DNA of 64,000 nucleotides, from positions 156,970-220,969 of the forward strand of contig KN883682.1 of assembly GCA_000934455.1 (NCBI GenBank), given 5' to 3'. How positions within the stretch are numbered: position 1 is the first letter of the stretch; every line of letters starts with the position of its first letter. This stretch comes from Apostichopus parvimensis. Taxonomy: Eukaryota; Echinodermata; Holothuroidea; Aspidochirotida; Stichopodidae. Shown piece by piece: positions 24,901 to 38,000 of this stretch. Below the pieces are notes generated by a model. The model saw only the letters and a program-made list of their open reading frames with translations. It did no database searches and had not been told where the DNA came from. A program made the translations under genes and the position numbers.

Positions 24901-26626
24901 AGTTTTATATTACCTGGGTAACAAGCTAGGCTAATGAAGGCCCTACCTTAGGCCAACATAGGGTTCGACTAGTCCTCGACCAGAACGTGGTGCGGTATGG
25001 GTCCTGGTCGAAGCAAGGCCAGCCACCAGGCCCAATAATCTACTGTCAAACTTTCTTAAGAATTTTCGACGAGTCACTGACTTTGGTAACTAATGTTTAT
25101 TCATAAAATAATAACACCTAACTAACAGTTAGGCCTAAGCTTCTAAGCATTTTATGTAGCTTGGACCTATGTATAGGACCCTACACGTTAGCTCAAACGT
25201 ACCGAGGTCAACCCCCCCCCCCCCCCCATTCACACACACACCGATTGTTCTGTTGGGTACTGGTACTGTTCTGTTTTACTACATCATGTTTAAGTCTTGA
25301 GTTCACCAAAAATCGCCCGTAGTTGTTGTATGTGCGTACAAATGCATGCTATACCCAGTCTCTTGAAACGTTAATTCTGCCGTAGCATTATTCACAGTGA
25401 TGATCCTGGTCACAAACAGTATCTCGTGCAATAGTATCGTATCATCGGCAATTATTACGAATCGATCAGCTGAAGAAACGTCTTTCTCGCCAATGCACCT
25501 GTTAATCGGCGAACTGACGTTTTGGAATGGAAGAAAAAGTCTCTTCTAAGTAATCCATTCTAACTCAAAACGTATTCTAAGAAAGTGAAATCAATGCATG
25601 CACCTCACACGAACCGAATTGGGGCGGGGCCTGCGCAAGGTTTGTACTGCACTGTAATGTGATCTGTATTAAGACACACATTAAGTCCGCTAGATACAAT
25701 CCGTATCCGGGTAACGCATAGAATGAGAACCGAGTGCATACATTGCCATAGAAATCACATGTCCTTGCGTTTGGATACCTCGATATCAAGTCTGGTGTTT
25801 TTTTCACTTCATCATGTGCACCACTTGTGTCAAAACCTCCAAATTGAGATATTGGGAACAAAATCGCAGTCGGTATGTCCAAAACGAAATCGTTGTATGA
25901 AAAACAATATTCAGTATAATGATTTGATTGAACAAGTCGATTTTACTGACTGGGCACTGATCTACCTCAGCTCATTAAAAAGTTTCGTGAGATTGTTTCA
26001 TTGTCGCTTTTTACTTTCCCTTTAGTCTGTACCTATATTACTTTATTTCCCGCGTAAACTTTCTCATGATGCACACTGGAAACAACTTTTAACTAAATTC
26101 ATCAACATTCCCTTTAAGCGTGCTATTTTTATCGTGTGTATACAAGGTTAAAAAATAGCGACTATAATATTTGTCCTTTGTTCCAGTTCTTTTAAACATT
26201 TTTATTATGTGAGCCAATCTCAGAGGGAATAACAACTGTATCAACTATCGACTTTCTATGAGAGAATTGAATTACTTCAAACATTTTCGAGCGAAACCAA
26301 TATACGCCTTACAATACATTTTCATCAACTTGAAAGAACAATGTGCATAACCATAGGCTTTGTGTAAGCTGCACGGTACTAATGAATTATCAATGCATTG
26401 TTTAAAGATGTTTGAAGCAGCGCTGAATTATAAAAGTGAAAGTAAAAGGTTATCATACTATTTAGCCTATGTCATAAAATGAATCTAACTTTTGGAAGCT
26501 ATTGTCTGAACTAAAACAGATGGGTTGAGACCTAAAAGCAACATAGATGTATAAATGTAGGCATACAATTTTGCAGACAACGGTGGTTTTCGTCATTACA
26601 TTGATGTGTGCTACACAACTAGTGAG
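21935..26626. other. region between divergent Ig genes
   Basis: No further coding exon was recognised. It should hold the promoters of both the minus-strand Ig-NACHT gene and the plus-strand Ig exon. It contains a hAT-like MITE (22765-23151) and poly-C runs of 13 (24438-24450) and 16 (25212-25227). No clear TATA box could be assigned. Confidence 0.5.
22765..23151. mobile_element. non-autonomous hAT-like element (387 bp)
   Basis: The ends are CAGTGGCGGAGC and its inverse GCTCCGCCACTG. The flanks are TGTAGCCG (22757-22764) and TGTAACCG (23152-23159), an 8-bp target duplication with one difference. An 8-bp duplication with CAGTG-type ends is characteristic of hAT elements. No transposase is present. 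A poly-G run lies near the right end. Confidence 0.7.
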
Positions 26627-26957
26627 ATGGTTTGTAAACTTTTCTGCTTCATCATAGGCGTGCTTTTATCATTTTCATGTCTTCATGGCAATACATTATT
26701 TGTCAAACTCACAACAAGTTTGAACGGGTCGCTTCAACTTTCGTGTAACGGAGAACATGTTCAGAATAATAAATGGTTATATGAAAATACTGTCTTATGC
26801 TTTAACCGGGCATGCTTGAGTGAGAAATATGGAAGGAACATCAAGCTTTTCGACAATTACAGTCTCTTTTTAGACCCTGTTCTGTTGTCAGATGAAGGCG
26901 TTTACATGTGTTACCATAATGGATCTGTTTTAGCAGAACACCATGTAAAAGTCACAG
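26627..26957 (+). CDS. first exon of an Ig-domain protein (signal peptide + Ig)
   Basis: ATG at 26627 opens MVCKLFCFIIGVLLSFSCLHG, a good signal peptide, directly followed by an Ig domain: LQLSCNGE (first Cys), NNKWLYEN (Trp), LSDEGVYMCYHNG (D-x-G-x-Y-x-C signature), ending VKVTG. The exon ends ACAG|GTTGGT in phase 1, the same phase as all Ig exons of the divergent Ig-NACHT gene. Unlike that gene, no intron separates signal and Ig. No further exon is visible before the gap at 27524 or in the 11 kb after it, so this is either a gene whose remaining exons lie in the gap, a short secreted or alternatively spliced product, or a remnant. Confidence 0.65.
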
Positions 26958-27523
26958 GTTGGTAGTTTATTCATTTTTACACACACACCGTACCCTTGTT
27001 GTTGCTAAATGTTATGTACGCCGAAATACAGTGTTTGCGTACAAAAGAATTTATTGTTAAAGGATGACTATAGTCAGAAATTATTTTCTTTCTTGATAGA
27101 CTAACAAACAATTAGTGCTAGTAATGTTTCTATATGTTTACCCCTTAAATTATGTTAATTCTTTGAAATGCTACGTTTAAACCTTAAGTGACGAGGACGG
27201 ATAATTCTTTGTTCAGTCCTAAATATGTTATGCTGATTCAATGTTTTATTATTTTCCATAACTCAAACAAATCAATGTTCTTTCCATTTTGAAATTTGTT
27301 TTAAATTGTAGCATGGTATATTAGGCCATACAAATATTAAATTTTTATTGAGTTTTGTGTTACCTCTGAGGACCTGACTTATTGTTATGTTTGACGAAGT
27401 ACTAACAAACAGACATAAGGACTTTAAAAAATTAACTGATGATTATCATCAATTAAAATAGGTAACGAAATATAGCCTGGATGATATCAGAGGTTTTCAA
27501 CGTTTCACAATAATTTGTTAGTT

Positions 27524-27933
27524 NNNNNNNNNNNNNNNNNNNNNNNNNNNNNNNNNNNNNNNNNNNNNNNNNNNNNNNNNNNNNNNNNNNNNNNNNNNNN
27601 NNNNNNNNNNNNNNNNNNNNNNNNNNNNNNNNNNNNNNNNNNNNNNNNNNNNNNNNNNNNNNNNNNNNNNNNNNNNNNNNNNNNNNNNNNNNNNNNNNNN
27701 NNNNNNNNNNNNNNNNNNNNNNNNNNNNNNNNNNNNNNNNNNNNNNNNNNNNNNNNNNNNNNNNNNNNNNNNNNNNNNNNNNNNNNNNNNNNNNNNNNNN
27801 NNNNNNNNNNNNNNNNNNNNNNNNNNNNNNNNNNNNNNNNNNNNNNNNNNNNNNNNNNNNNNNNNNNNNNNNNNNNNNNNNNNNNNNNNNNNNNNNNNNN
27901 NNNNNNNNNNNNNNNNNNNNNNNNNNNNNNNNN
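27524..27933. other. assembly gap, 410 N
   Basis: Run of N. It could hide one further exon of the plus-strand Ig gene. Confidence 0.99.
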
Positions 27934-29457
27934 TAAATATATATGTGTGCAACTGTACAGACATTTGCCATTCTCACTGCTCTCTTATTTGTTCGGGAAT
28001 AAAATCTAGTATAAATCATTAAAACTGTTGAACGTTGGCACCCTTCCATTAATAAACCATTTTTCGAATCTGAAGTTACAGGCTTTTTGTGTGTGTGTGT
28101 GTGTTAGCAATGTCTGGTGCTTCTTATGCTATATTTTCAAACTGAAACGCTATGTTTCTAGTTGTGTGATAAATAAGAAAAAAGTACAAAGCGACAAAAT
28201 TCTTTTTTTTTTAAAACATGAAAGAGAAACGTCCACTGAATGTAAATTAAGGCATTTTGTTATCCAAACACTAGTTTTTCTGCTGGTATAATATCAACTA
28301 TTCACTCGTAGTTTTATGTTTAATTTTAAGAATTAGTCTGGTTACCTTCAATGCGAAAAGCCGGGGATTCAAACAATTACTTGTCTTATGTATTAATTGA
28401 TAGGTCTTACAACAAGATTTTGTCAGCATAGTGACAATACATTAACTATTTCTTTTACATTATTTTCCTTTCAAAAGGCAGTCATTTGTATTATATTTCA
28501 AAATATATGTTTCAATTTTGTTTTAAAATTAACATGATTGCGATCGAGCTTGTTTTAAGAAATTAATACGTTATGTGTGATATGTTTCTTTGCCATTTTT
28601 TTGTTTCGTCCCCTTAAATTCCTGTGGGCCATTCTGCTGCCCCCCCCCCTACCATCATCACCTCTGGCTACGTCATTGGCATGCAAAGAGCAAAAATATT
28701 GTGGATTTTGACAGCTGATGCTTATTATTGAGACCCATTTTATACTCATGATTCTGTCTCAAAACACGACCATCGAGGAAATACTTAGTATATTATTCTC
28801 TTTCATTAACGGTAAATGAATTCGAAACTGCCAGAAGGTCGTCATACTTTGTCTTGTAATAAAGGCATTAAATAACGACTATATAAAGTTGATAAATATT
28901 TGTCAGTCGCAATCCACAATAAAAATATATGCATAATTTCACCACTACATGCCCATGCTACCAGATCATAAAACAGGGCCTTCTGTAGAGTTTTCAATTA
29001 TGATAAAATGTAGGCCACAGATCATATGCAATGATCACGAAATTTGTTTTCCAATTGCTTAGTATCCATGAGCAGCATGCATTTTGATGTGAGTAGCGAA
29101 ATGTCTCCCATCTTAATTTTCCGGTCATTTGGAAAATAATTGATCAAGTCAAACATTTACTTGTTATGCGGGCCTCCTACCTAGTTCAATGTCTTTTTCT
29201 GTTAGAGGACAACTTGGCATATAAGCAATCTGACATTTTCTACAGTGTTTGGGTGTAATACGACATGAGAGTATGACCTATACTGTTGGAGCCGATTCCG
29301 ATTTCTGATTTTTAACGTTTCTCTGTTTTACATCGATTGTAACCAAGTTGCAGGTCGTTTTATAACTACAGTACCGCTCACGTATAACTGGACATGTGTA
29401 CGCGCACAGGATCGTATAAAGACGTATAAACAAGTACAATCGCATTTAAACTCGTTG

Positions 29458-30085
29458 CAAGGGCGGCGGAACCGGGGGGGCACAGGGGGCACGTGCCCCC
29501 CCCCACTTTTCCTCAGGTTAAAAATGTGCCCTTTTTCTACATAAAAATTTCTAAATAAAAAAGAGTTTACAAAGCGGAACCCACGTCGAATGAAATATTT
29601 CGGGAAGTTTTAAATGTTTACTACCATAGGCGTAGGAGCCGAATTTGATTTGGGGGGCTGTAACGACTTGCCCGAAAAATATTACCAAAATTTTTCGCGC
29701 GCTCCGCGCGCGTTCAACATGTTAATGTGCATATCATATAGGCATGCGTCGGTAAATACATCGCATGCCAATAAAATACAATCATTTGCCGTGTTATTAC
29801 TCTTCCATATTGGTTATGATTATTGGGAAAGTCGTTACAATAATAATGATCATAACAATATCAGTTTAACCATTGAAAAACACATAGCAAGTTATTTTTC
29901 TTTCAGTAGGTGCCCGAAAAATTCTCAGCATATTGCCCGAATTTTCACAAAATTTTTTGGTTGAGGGCAGCCCCCCCCCCCCACCTCCTACGCCTATGTT
30001 TAGTACCACAAGGCTTCTAACATTCTAACAAAGTGCCCTTCGACGTCGGTGCCCCCCCAGATTAAAAGTGCTTCCGCCGCCCTTG
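29458..30085. mobile_element. outer hAT-like non-autonomous element (628 bp)
   Basis: The ends are CAAGGGCGGCGGAA and its inverse, flanked by a perfect 8-bp duplication ACTCGTTG (29450-29457 and 30086-30093). This fits hAT. It contains poly-G/C blocks next to each end and a second element inside (29625-29998). No transposase is present. Confidence 0.8.
29625..29998. mobile_element. inner hAT-like element nested in the outer one (374 bp)
   Basis: The ends are CATAGGCGTAGGAG and the inverse CTCCTACGCCTATG, with flanks TTTACTAC and TTTAGTAC (8 bp, one difference). Internal repeats of GCCCGAAAAAT and a CGCGCGCTCCGCGCGCG block are seen. It must have inserted after the outer element. Confidence 0.75.
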
Positions 30086-33000
30086 ACTCGTTGACAAACA
30101 AATTGCCGCGTATAGACACCTCGTATAATCCATGTACGAGTTTCTACGCAGGAAATGCTATTGTGCCTAATGAGTAGGGATTAAAGTCGCCGAAAAAATT
30201 AGTGATATGTTTCAAACAGCCGTTTCTTACATCGTAGTTTAAGACGTGATATTGACCTAGCAGCGAAGAGGACGCGGGTAAAGTGTTTGCGGGCATAGAA
30301 CTTAACTGTTTCGTTAATTGAGTTTCTATTCAGTGTTTCTTTTCCCGACTTTTTCTTCAGTTGTAGAGGTTATGTTCCACGGAGGATAAGTTTACTTTGA
30401 ATAGTTGGCAACATTTTGAAGAAATAATAAAGTATTACTAAGCGTTTCTTGTGTCAATTTTTCATATAATTTACCGTTGGTTCCAACAGAATAATAAAAA
30501 ACTTCCACCCAACAACTTTGAAGCAGGGCCGGTTTAAAACAAAACATGCTTCTCGTCCGCGCAAGGGGCCTCCTTTATCCTGATTCCCGAGTCTCTATTC
30601 TGATTACAAGAAATCTAAACTATCATTTATTGTTATTTTGTAAAGGTTGCCACATATTCCAAATACTATTAGCGCAATGAACAGAAGAAAAAGTAGCCGC
30701 CCGTTTTTTTCAGATCTCAGTACGAGAAACATGTATTTTATTGGATAATAGAACAACTTTCGTTAATGTGGTTAAGTTAATATTTCCCTACCCTAGCTAT
30801 ATGTCGGTTTTTAAAACCTTCATGAAAACATACTTTTTCGAAAATGGATTTTGAAGCTCAACAAATTAGGAAATGCTTACTGTTAAATACTGGCGCCAAA
30901 CAATACATTTCGTATTACAATAAAGATCCACAAAGGATAAAACTGCTGCTTGCCAAAGAGAAATGAAAACTGCATGTAGTACATGGTCATTTTAAGTATC
31001 CAAATACTATACAAAGAGATTGAGTTCACCGAAACACCCCTTTTCCCTACCACCTGAGGAAAACCGTCTTTTATAGTACCATACAGTACTTTACATTGAT
31101 ACAAAAGTTACTTCTACAACAGCTTTCCAAAATTTATATGTGTCGCAATAGGTTAAGTTTTAACCGCGCAGCACAGTACCATTCACTATTTGCATATTGT
31201 AATATAGTGACGAGCCCGGCTCCTCCGATATGTCATACTATATCGGGACTCGCGATAGAAAGGTACTGGGGTTATCTTGATGCCGTATTTTATGCTTCTT
31301 CAGGTCTCGAACGGAAGATAAAAGAAAACAATGAGTTCTCAGAAAAAACAAGTTGACAAGATCGGATGTGATTTAGTGATTCGGTATAATTTCTTCTCTG
31401 TCGATTCTCTTACAAATAAAATAAAATTACAATGATTTGACTCCGTCAATTACGCAATTTGAAGGAGTGATGAAATGGTGACGAAAGTCACGACGAAGTG
31501 ATGACGGAGTCACGAACTTATGACGGAGTAACGAACTTGCGGGAGCATGCCGCCTTTTATACCTTACTTCTATAAAATCCCACTGCGCACAATCAGAAGG
31601 CAGCCAATAACCTGCTCATCCTACATTAACTAACAATATAAATATTAGTCTAGAAAGCACTGATCTGCCCTGATTGGTTGGGAGTTTGGAAGTCCACCCC
31701 TTTCTTATGGAAACTTCCATACCACGTGAAAAGAACCTTCTCGAATGTTCTACAGACACAATGGAATCTATTTTGGGAAAAGGCCCTGTAACAAGATTCA
31801 ATAAGATAGTTAAAACTTCTCGTGGGAAAACTGATTCCTTGACCTAGATAAATATATGAAGGGCATGTACGATGTCTCGATGGAGTTTTTCGGTAACATC
31901 AAAGAGGCAGTATTACTATTTCATAACAATATTACACTAAAAGACGACATTCCTTTGCCTTGATTCAGATGTAGCAACAGGTGCACTGAATGACGTACCC
32001 TGGACGGACGACCAACATGAATTGTTTATCGGAAATGATTGACAGTTGCTTGGTTACAGAAAGACATGTGAAATTATCCTCGTTCTACGTTGATTTTTAA
32101 TCCGCATTTCCCATATTTATTGGACGTGGCCAGATTGTTTCTGGGTGTAAGATTGGCCGATTCAAGTGTGCAGTAGAAACTTTTTTTCAAACTCAAAGCA
32201 GCTGAAAGGGGTATAGGCCCTACGTGATATGGGCGAGTTGTTGATTTCTCGTTATAACTTTTATTAGCAAAGTAACGTTGATGACGGAGACGGAGGGAAG
32301 TTATTTGGGGGGGGGGGGGGGGGGCAACGAATCGATAATGTTAGGGCTGAGACAGTACTTTAAAGCTCCACGCAAGAACTTCAGAAACATCGCATTGTGT
32401 CGTTCATTTTCATGTCTCCTGCTTTTTATTTTTTTTCTTAAATGTATTACATGTCAAAATACCAAATATTGCTGACATAAGTATCAAAATAAACTAGGTC
32501 TGAACAATATAGAAAGTATAAAGCATTGTCTGCCTATGACTGTAATGTGGATGGAAGATATAGAACTACTCCAATTGTGTTCGCCATCCCATTGGCTATG
32601 ACACCCTGGTCCACCCGTCAGTACTCCAACCACCTCACAAACCGCCCAACTTCCATGTTGCCGACCAAACTAAAAGATAAAGGACGATGACTAGAACACG
32701 AAAAATGTATCATATCGGCTCACTACCCCGTGATTCTTCCAGACCGAAAAAAATAAATCATTCATTCACCTAACACTAGTTTTCAACACTTTCTGAATGG
32801 CCAGGCCTATGTACTTCCAATATAAAATAACCAGCAATGGCCCATGTGGAAGAAGCAATACACTGCATTCCGAAATATTTTGTTTGGCATTGTGCCAGGA
32901 GTGCAAAATTAACGCTACATATTGGAAAAGAATCCGTGGTTGCTCGTGCTCGTGTTCACGATAACATTTATGAAAACGGCAAACAGTCATAAATTTCGAC

Positions 33001-33980
33001 TGGTAAAACTTCTTTCGCCAACACTGTCATTAGTCAATGGTAACCATCATGTGCAATGTGTTGTGTCGTTCCCATGGCGCAGTGAACTTGGCAAGTTCGA
33101 ATGTCGATGACCAACTTATGTTCCGTGACCAATGTCAAAGGGAATTTTGTGTTGAAAAACTCAGGTATTTCCACGTGTTATATATATAGATGTTTTACGT
33201 AAGCGGGCGAAATTCGGGGCGGCTCGTTGATTGTGAGGAAGTACTTATCTAAGCATCAATATTTGTGAAAAAATCGTAAGGTTTTTCTTCGGAAAATATT
33301 TTTGACAAGTAATTGGAATCTCAATGTATAAAGGAGTACTGGGTCTTAACCTTATCTTTGCACTTTGGGGGAAGTCAAATCTTCAAGTGCAAAATATTGT
33401 TTGTTTCATTTTTTTTTCTTGCGAGGTGTATTACGCGCGTAACTTTCGATATAGGCTCAGATGTAGGATAGACCAAGGCCTACATAGTAGTTCTCATGAA
33501 TTGTTACCTACGTTCAATTTAATGCGTAACGGGAGGAACTGGTATCAATAGTAACAGACTGGGGCACATTGTCGTAATTAATATTGTTTCCTTGCTAATT
33601 TTTTTTGCACTGATTGTATCGATCGTTTGTGCTCCTAGTAGCGCTTTTTCTTTGTTACTCTTATTCTTATCGGCTTAAGTATATGCTAACTCTGTGGTTG
33701 AATATTTTGGAAAGGCTCGGGGGTCATTAATTGGGCTTGGTGCGATATTGAGTTTACCGACTCTTTTCTTCATCACAGTTTATTCTAACCCATAGAAGCG
33801 CTGCTATATGTAAACTGCTGCGAATACCCTACGATCACAGATTTTACGAGATTGTACGTCTTTACGCGCGTATAATCCCTATCCTAGAGCGAAGCCCTAA
33901 GCCGCGGCGTAGACATCGAGTAGACACCGAGTAGAACGTTGCGTAAAGAAACGTATAACAAAGGGTTACAACTTACAGGC

Positions 33981-34140
33981 AACGAGATCGAAGGTCCGCG
34001 AGACCAAAGGTCCGCGAGACCGAAATTAAAGAACGGTCCGGGACACCGAAGGTCTTCGTGACCGAGGTCCGCGAGACCGAAGGTCCGTGAGAGCGAAACT
34101 ATTACTAGGCCCCGCGAGACCGAAACTATTATTAGGCCAA
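33981..34140. repeat. GC-rich minisatellite (GGTCCGCGAGACCGAA)
   Basis: About seven imperfect copies of a 14-18 bp unit resembling AAGGTCCGCGAGACCG. Each unit is itself partly palindromic (GGTC...GACC). An inverted relic (CGGTCTCGCGGACC) appears at about 34518-34531, and the 33.8-34.65 kb interval is rich in CGTATA-type motifs. Confidence 0.6.
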
Positions 34141-34281
34141 TAATAGTGGTAAGACAAATATTACTACTGGTAACATTACGTTGATGAATTAAAAAGAATT
34201 TACAGCCATTTCATTTCATAGTGGAAACCAGTGACTTGCGCAAGAGGGCTGGGGCGGCTTGCATTGATACTAGGCCTCCAC

Positions 34282-34496
34282 CAGTGGCGTAACCAGAGGG
34301 GTTTGGATGGGGCGAAAGCCCCCGCTCTCAAAAGTCTCGCCCCGCCCCCCCCCTCAGCCCCAAATGAAATGTTAGAATACAATATAACTTAATAATTAGA
34401 TATAGCGATACCTTATTTTAAACAATATTGCCCCCTTGTCAATCTCTTTGACACCCTCTGAAGCCCCTCTTATGAATAAGTCTAGTTACGCCTATC
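34282..34496. mobile_element. decayed hAT-like MITE
   Basis: The left end CAGTGGCGTAACCAG is roughly inverse to the right end CTAGTTACGCCTATC. No target duplication could be found, so one end may be lost. Inside it is GC-rich at the left and AT-rich at the right. Confidence 0.4.
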
Positions 34497-34815
34497 GATG
34501 GACCATCCATAGACCATCGGTCTCGCGGACCATCGCTTCGCAGAAATTCGGTCTCAAACAAAGTATAAACGCGTATAATTGAGGAGATAAACGTAGAGTA
34601 TACGTCTACGCGAGTTATACGCGAGCGGTTCGTATATGGGTGCAGGTTTTGTCAGCACAATTCAAACGTGATTTAGCAGAGTTAGTAGAGGTTAATAATT
34701 TTACGTTGTCGTTCAATCATTGACAGAATGAAAACTACGGAGTGCATATACTGTTAATTTTTTCTCTTCGCAATGGTGCATAGTGATAGTTTATCCCTAG
34801 TAATAAGTACAACGA

Positions 34816-35071
34816 ATTATTGCGCCAAGTTCGTAACAGTGTCTCCACTTTGAAGGAATGTGTTTGTTTGCATTGTACCAAACTGTGTGTACTAAGGAGC
34901 ATAAGGTAAAAGAGAAATGAGATCGGAGGGAAGGAAATGAGACTGTTATCCCGCCTAAGTCTTATATTTCTCACACAAGAAAATTAATAAACTGCTTAGA
35001 AATATTTTTGCATTCCTTCAAAGTTGCATTCCTTCAAAGTGGAGACACTGTTACGAACTTTGCGCAATAAT
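34816..35071. mobile_element. MITE with 45-bp terminal inverted repeats
   Basis: The left arm at 34816-34860 (beginning ATTATTGCGCCAAGTTCG) recurs inverted at 35027-35071 with one mismatch. Part of the inner end of the right arm is duplicated just before it (CATTCCTTCAAAG twice, at 35011 and 35027). No transposase is present. Target duplication unclear, superfamily not assigned. Confidence 0.6.
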
Positions 35072-38000
35072 ATTTTGTTTCTTTTTCTTTAAATTTGTCA
35101 GTAAGCTAGACCACGGACGGATTGGCTACAGTTTTACTGACTTCAGATCGATTACCCGCTGGATTTAAAGCGATGAAGACACAGCCAGGTCGAGGTGCCG
35201 AACGCGCCCATTTCCCCTTGGTCTTGAAAGGAGCTAGTTTCGTCCAACGTGTTAAAATATTGTTTTTAGAACTGATCACTGCAGGTTCGATCATGAAGCC
35301 GGTAGAAATGTATGCCTCTGGTCTTAATTGGTTATGTTTAATTATTCAACATTTTGCCTTATATTCTTTACGAAAAACGAATTGTCTTTACTGACTTTCC
35401 GCAGACGTATAAAATATCACAAATTATGTTTGTGTAGATGCATACCATTTAGTATTTACATAGCTTCTAAAGAGTTTTACAAAATCCACGTCTATCTTCA
35501 TTTTCAATTACATTGTGATTAAATACTAAATACACTGCCATTCCTAAGAACTTGTCACAACCGAACCCATATATCAGTTTATAAAGCAAGTTACCCATTG
35601 GCGGGCACAGGCATACTGACTACCGCTGCATCTTTAGAATGTTTGTTTTTGTATTCCGACCTGTTAACCGTAGGTGGACAAAACACACGACGATCTGCAT
35701 CATCAAATAAGAAGCATTTTCTTTGGCTTGGAAATCCTCACCCTAGGTTAAATTCGAAATATGCGTATATCCTTCACTTGCAAAAGCGCTCTGTAGATAA
35801 AAATGAGCAATGCTTATTGAATACATGGACCAACATTTTTTTTGGGGGGGGGGGGGGGGGGGGGGGTGCACATTAATAGGTCGAAAATTGTATGGAAATG
35901 CGGTGATCCACTTCCTGGAATGCTCGGTCTGTCAAACTATAGGCCACGTTTAATACAAAATAACTCGAATATCCCTTCAAGTACATACGTTACTCTTGAA
36001 AAGGGGAACATTCAAATTACATAGCATTATCAGTGAACAATATAATGATTTATGAACGTCCTTATTCGATGCATTATTCTGTTTCTAACCACATTTAACT
36101 GTTGTGGCATGGGATATCCAAATCATGCTCTTGGGTCTTCCCTTCCTCAAGTGTTATAGCATTTTCACTCTAATGGTGACATTTTTTAGGTGGTTTATTT
36201 TGATGGAAATATGCACATTCATGGAACTGCCTGTTCATACGTATAGGCACTGATATTCTAAATGAAGAAACAATGGCTCTAACTAATCAAGAAACACTCC
36301 TAGCTATATCTTGAATGTCAAGACGACGTGTGAAGAGTCGCTCGAAAATTCGGAATAAAAACAGAAATTACCCATGTCTTTTTTAAATACATTAAAAAAA
36401 TATAAACATTAATTATTTGCAAAAATAAGAACCAAAGGTTGCACAAAGAAACAGAAAATACAACGTAGCACCCTTAAACAGATATATTAAATTATTCTAA
36501 AGAGGAGGAGCTACCTTCTCCCCATGGATGTAAACAGTTGGCTAAATCAGTCAATCGAGGGTCGGCAAGATGATGAACGACTATGCTACACGGTCTTTCC
36601 AGAATAACTTTCCTACGGTTAGATAGATAGAACATTGGATATTCTGACATTGTATCATCAATTTTCGACATTTTTCTTAATCAAGTATTTGGAATATATT
36701 CGTTATATTTCAACAACTTCCGACTACAGTTTTCGACTAGAAATTTGACAGAATAGCAACTTTCGAATTCAAAATTTTGATCTTTTATCATCAAGTGTCA
36801 ATTTGATTATTTCAACCCGAATTTTAAATATTTTTATTTTATTTTATTTCTCTTTTGATATAAAAGTTGGAATTTTGAGAGATAAGTAAAGTATAAAAAT
36901 TTCGACTGCTTGTCTCCAAAGTTCGATTAGCTTATATGAAAAATTGTCAGATTACAGCTTGTAACATTATGCTTGCTTCTAGCCTGTACTATATCGTAGT
37001 GGAATTTCCCCCACATTGAATGACCGTATTACGTCGTTAACTACTTCCGATCATCAACTCCTGGCTTTCAGACATGGGCACTATGATTTTGCCTCTGCCA
37101 GAAGGCAGAATAATGGGAATGGAAGCATACTTACCTTTATAATGATACCTGACATATGATCTATTACTCGTGTTTGGACCGGTCTGCACCTCATAATGAT
37201 ATAGCATCGCATACTCTGAAGTATTTGTTGTTTTTCTTTCAATACGAATTGCTAATGATACATGTCAACTTTTTATTTTCATAATAATGGTTTGATTAGA
37301 ATTTCTCGTGACACATTCAGCCAGCGCTCTCAGTGGGTGAAGTGGCAAGGGTATAGTAGGGTGCACTTGTCTTCCAAAAGAAGTTACGCAAGTGAACTAG
37401 CAATGGTGCCATGCCATCCGACTTACATGAAGGACGAAACGCGTAAGCTATCAGACCTCCAAAATGGCTGCAGTTTCTTCTCGTTCGGATGCACTAATCT
37501 TGAATTTTCTGGCTGGCTTCCATAGCAGTAACCTTCTCTGAAATGTCCTCTAGCTAGTCCAGTAGTTGTAACAGAAATTCGAAAATGAGTTCACCCCACC
37601 CCTCCTTACCCCATGCTTTATTTCTACTTAGTACATGGAATTCAAATTGTGAAGGACAATTGGTGTCATATACACATTTTTCAAGACAGATTTTGATCGA
37701 TTTCGAGACAGACTGCAGTGACAAGCTGAGCAAAGTTTCGAAAAATAAACCAACGTAAGCGGCAACTTGCTTTATCATTATATTTTGTCACTATTATTTT
37801 CTGTAGGGGAGTGAAAGACCCAGAAGACCTCAGAATCTGTCACACTTTGGAAAAATGCCCGTCGGACAGAAAAAAAAATACACCTATACTCCTGTGGAAA
37901 TTTCAATGCACGAGTGGAGATTCCGGTGGAGAAGTCGTGTTAATTCTGTGGACGGTTTTCAAAGCCCAGAATGTGCAGTGGTTTCAGAAATTTCTCTTGT

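Noticed and set aside
25577-25882. 101-codon open frame, minus strand
   Set aside because: No recognisable motif or splice-supported neighbours.
28615-28680. Additional hAT element near a poly-C run
   Set aside because: One end-like motif (CCTCTGGCTACGTCATTGG) but no matching second end or duplication.
35106-35394. Overlapping open frames on both strands with protein-like composition
   Set aside because: Neither matches a family I know and no splice partners are visible; may be an old element fragment.
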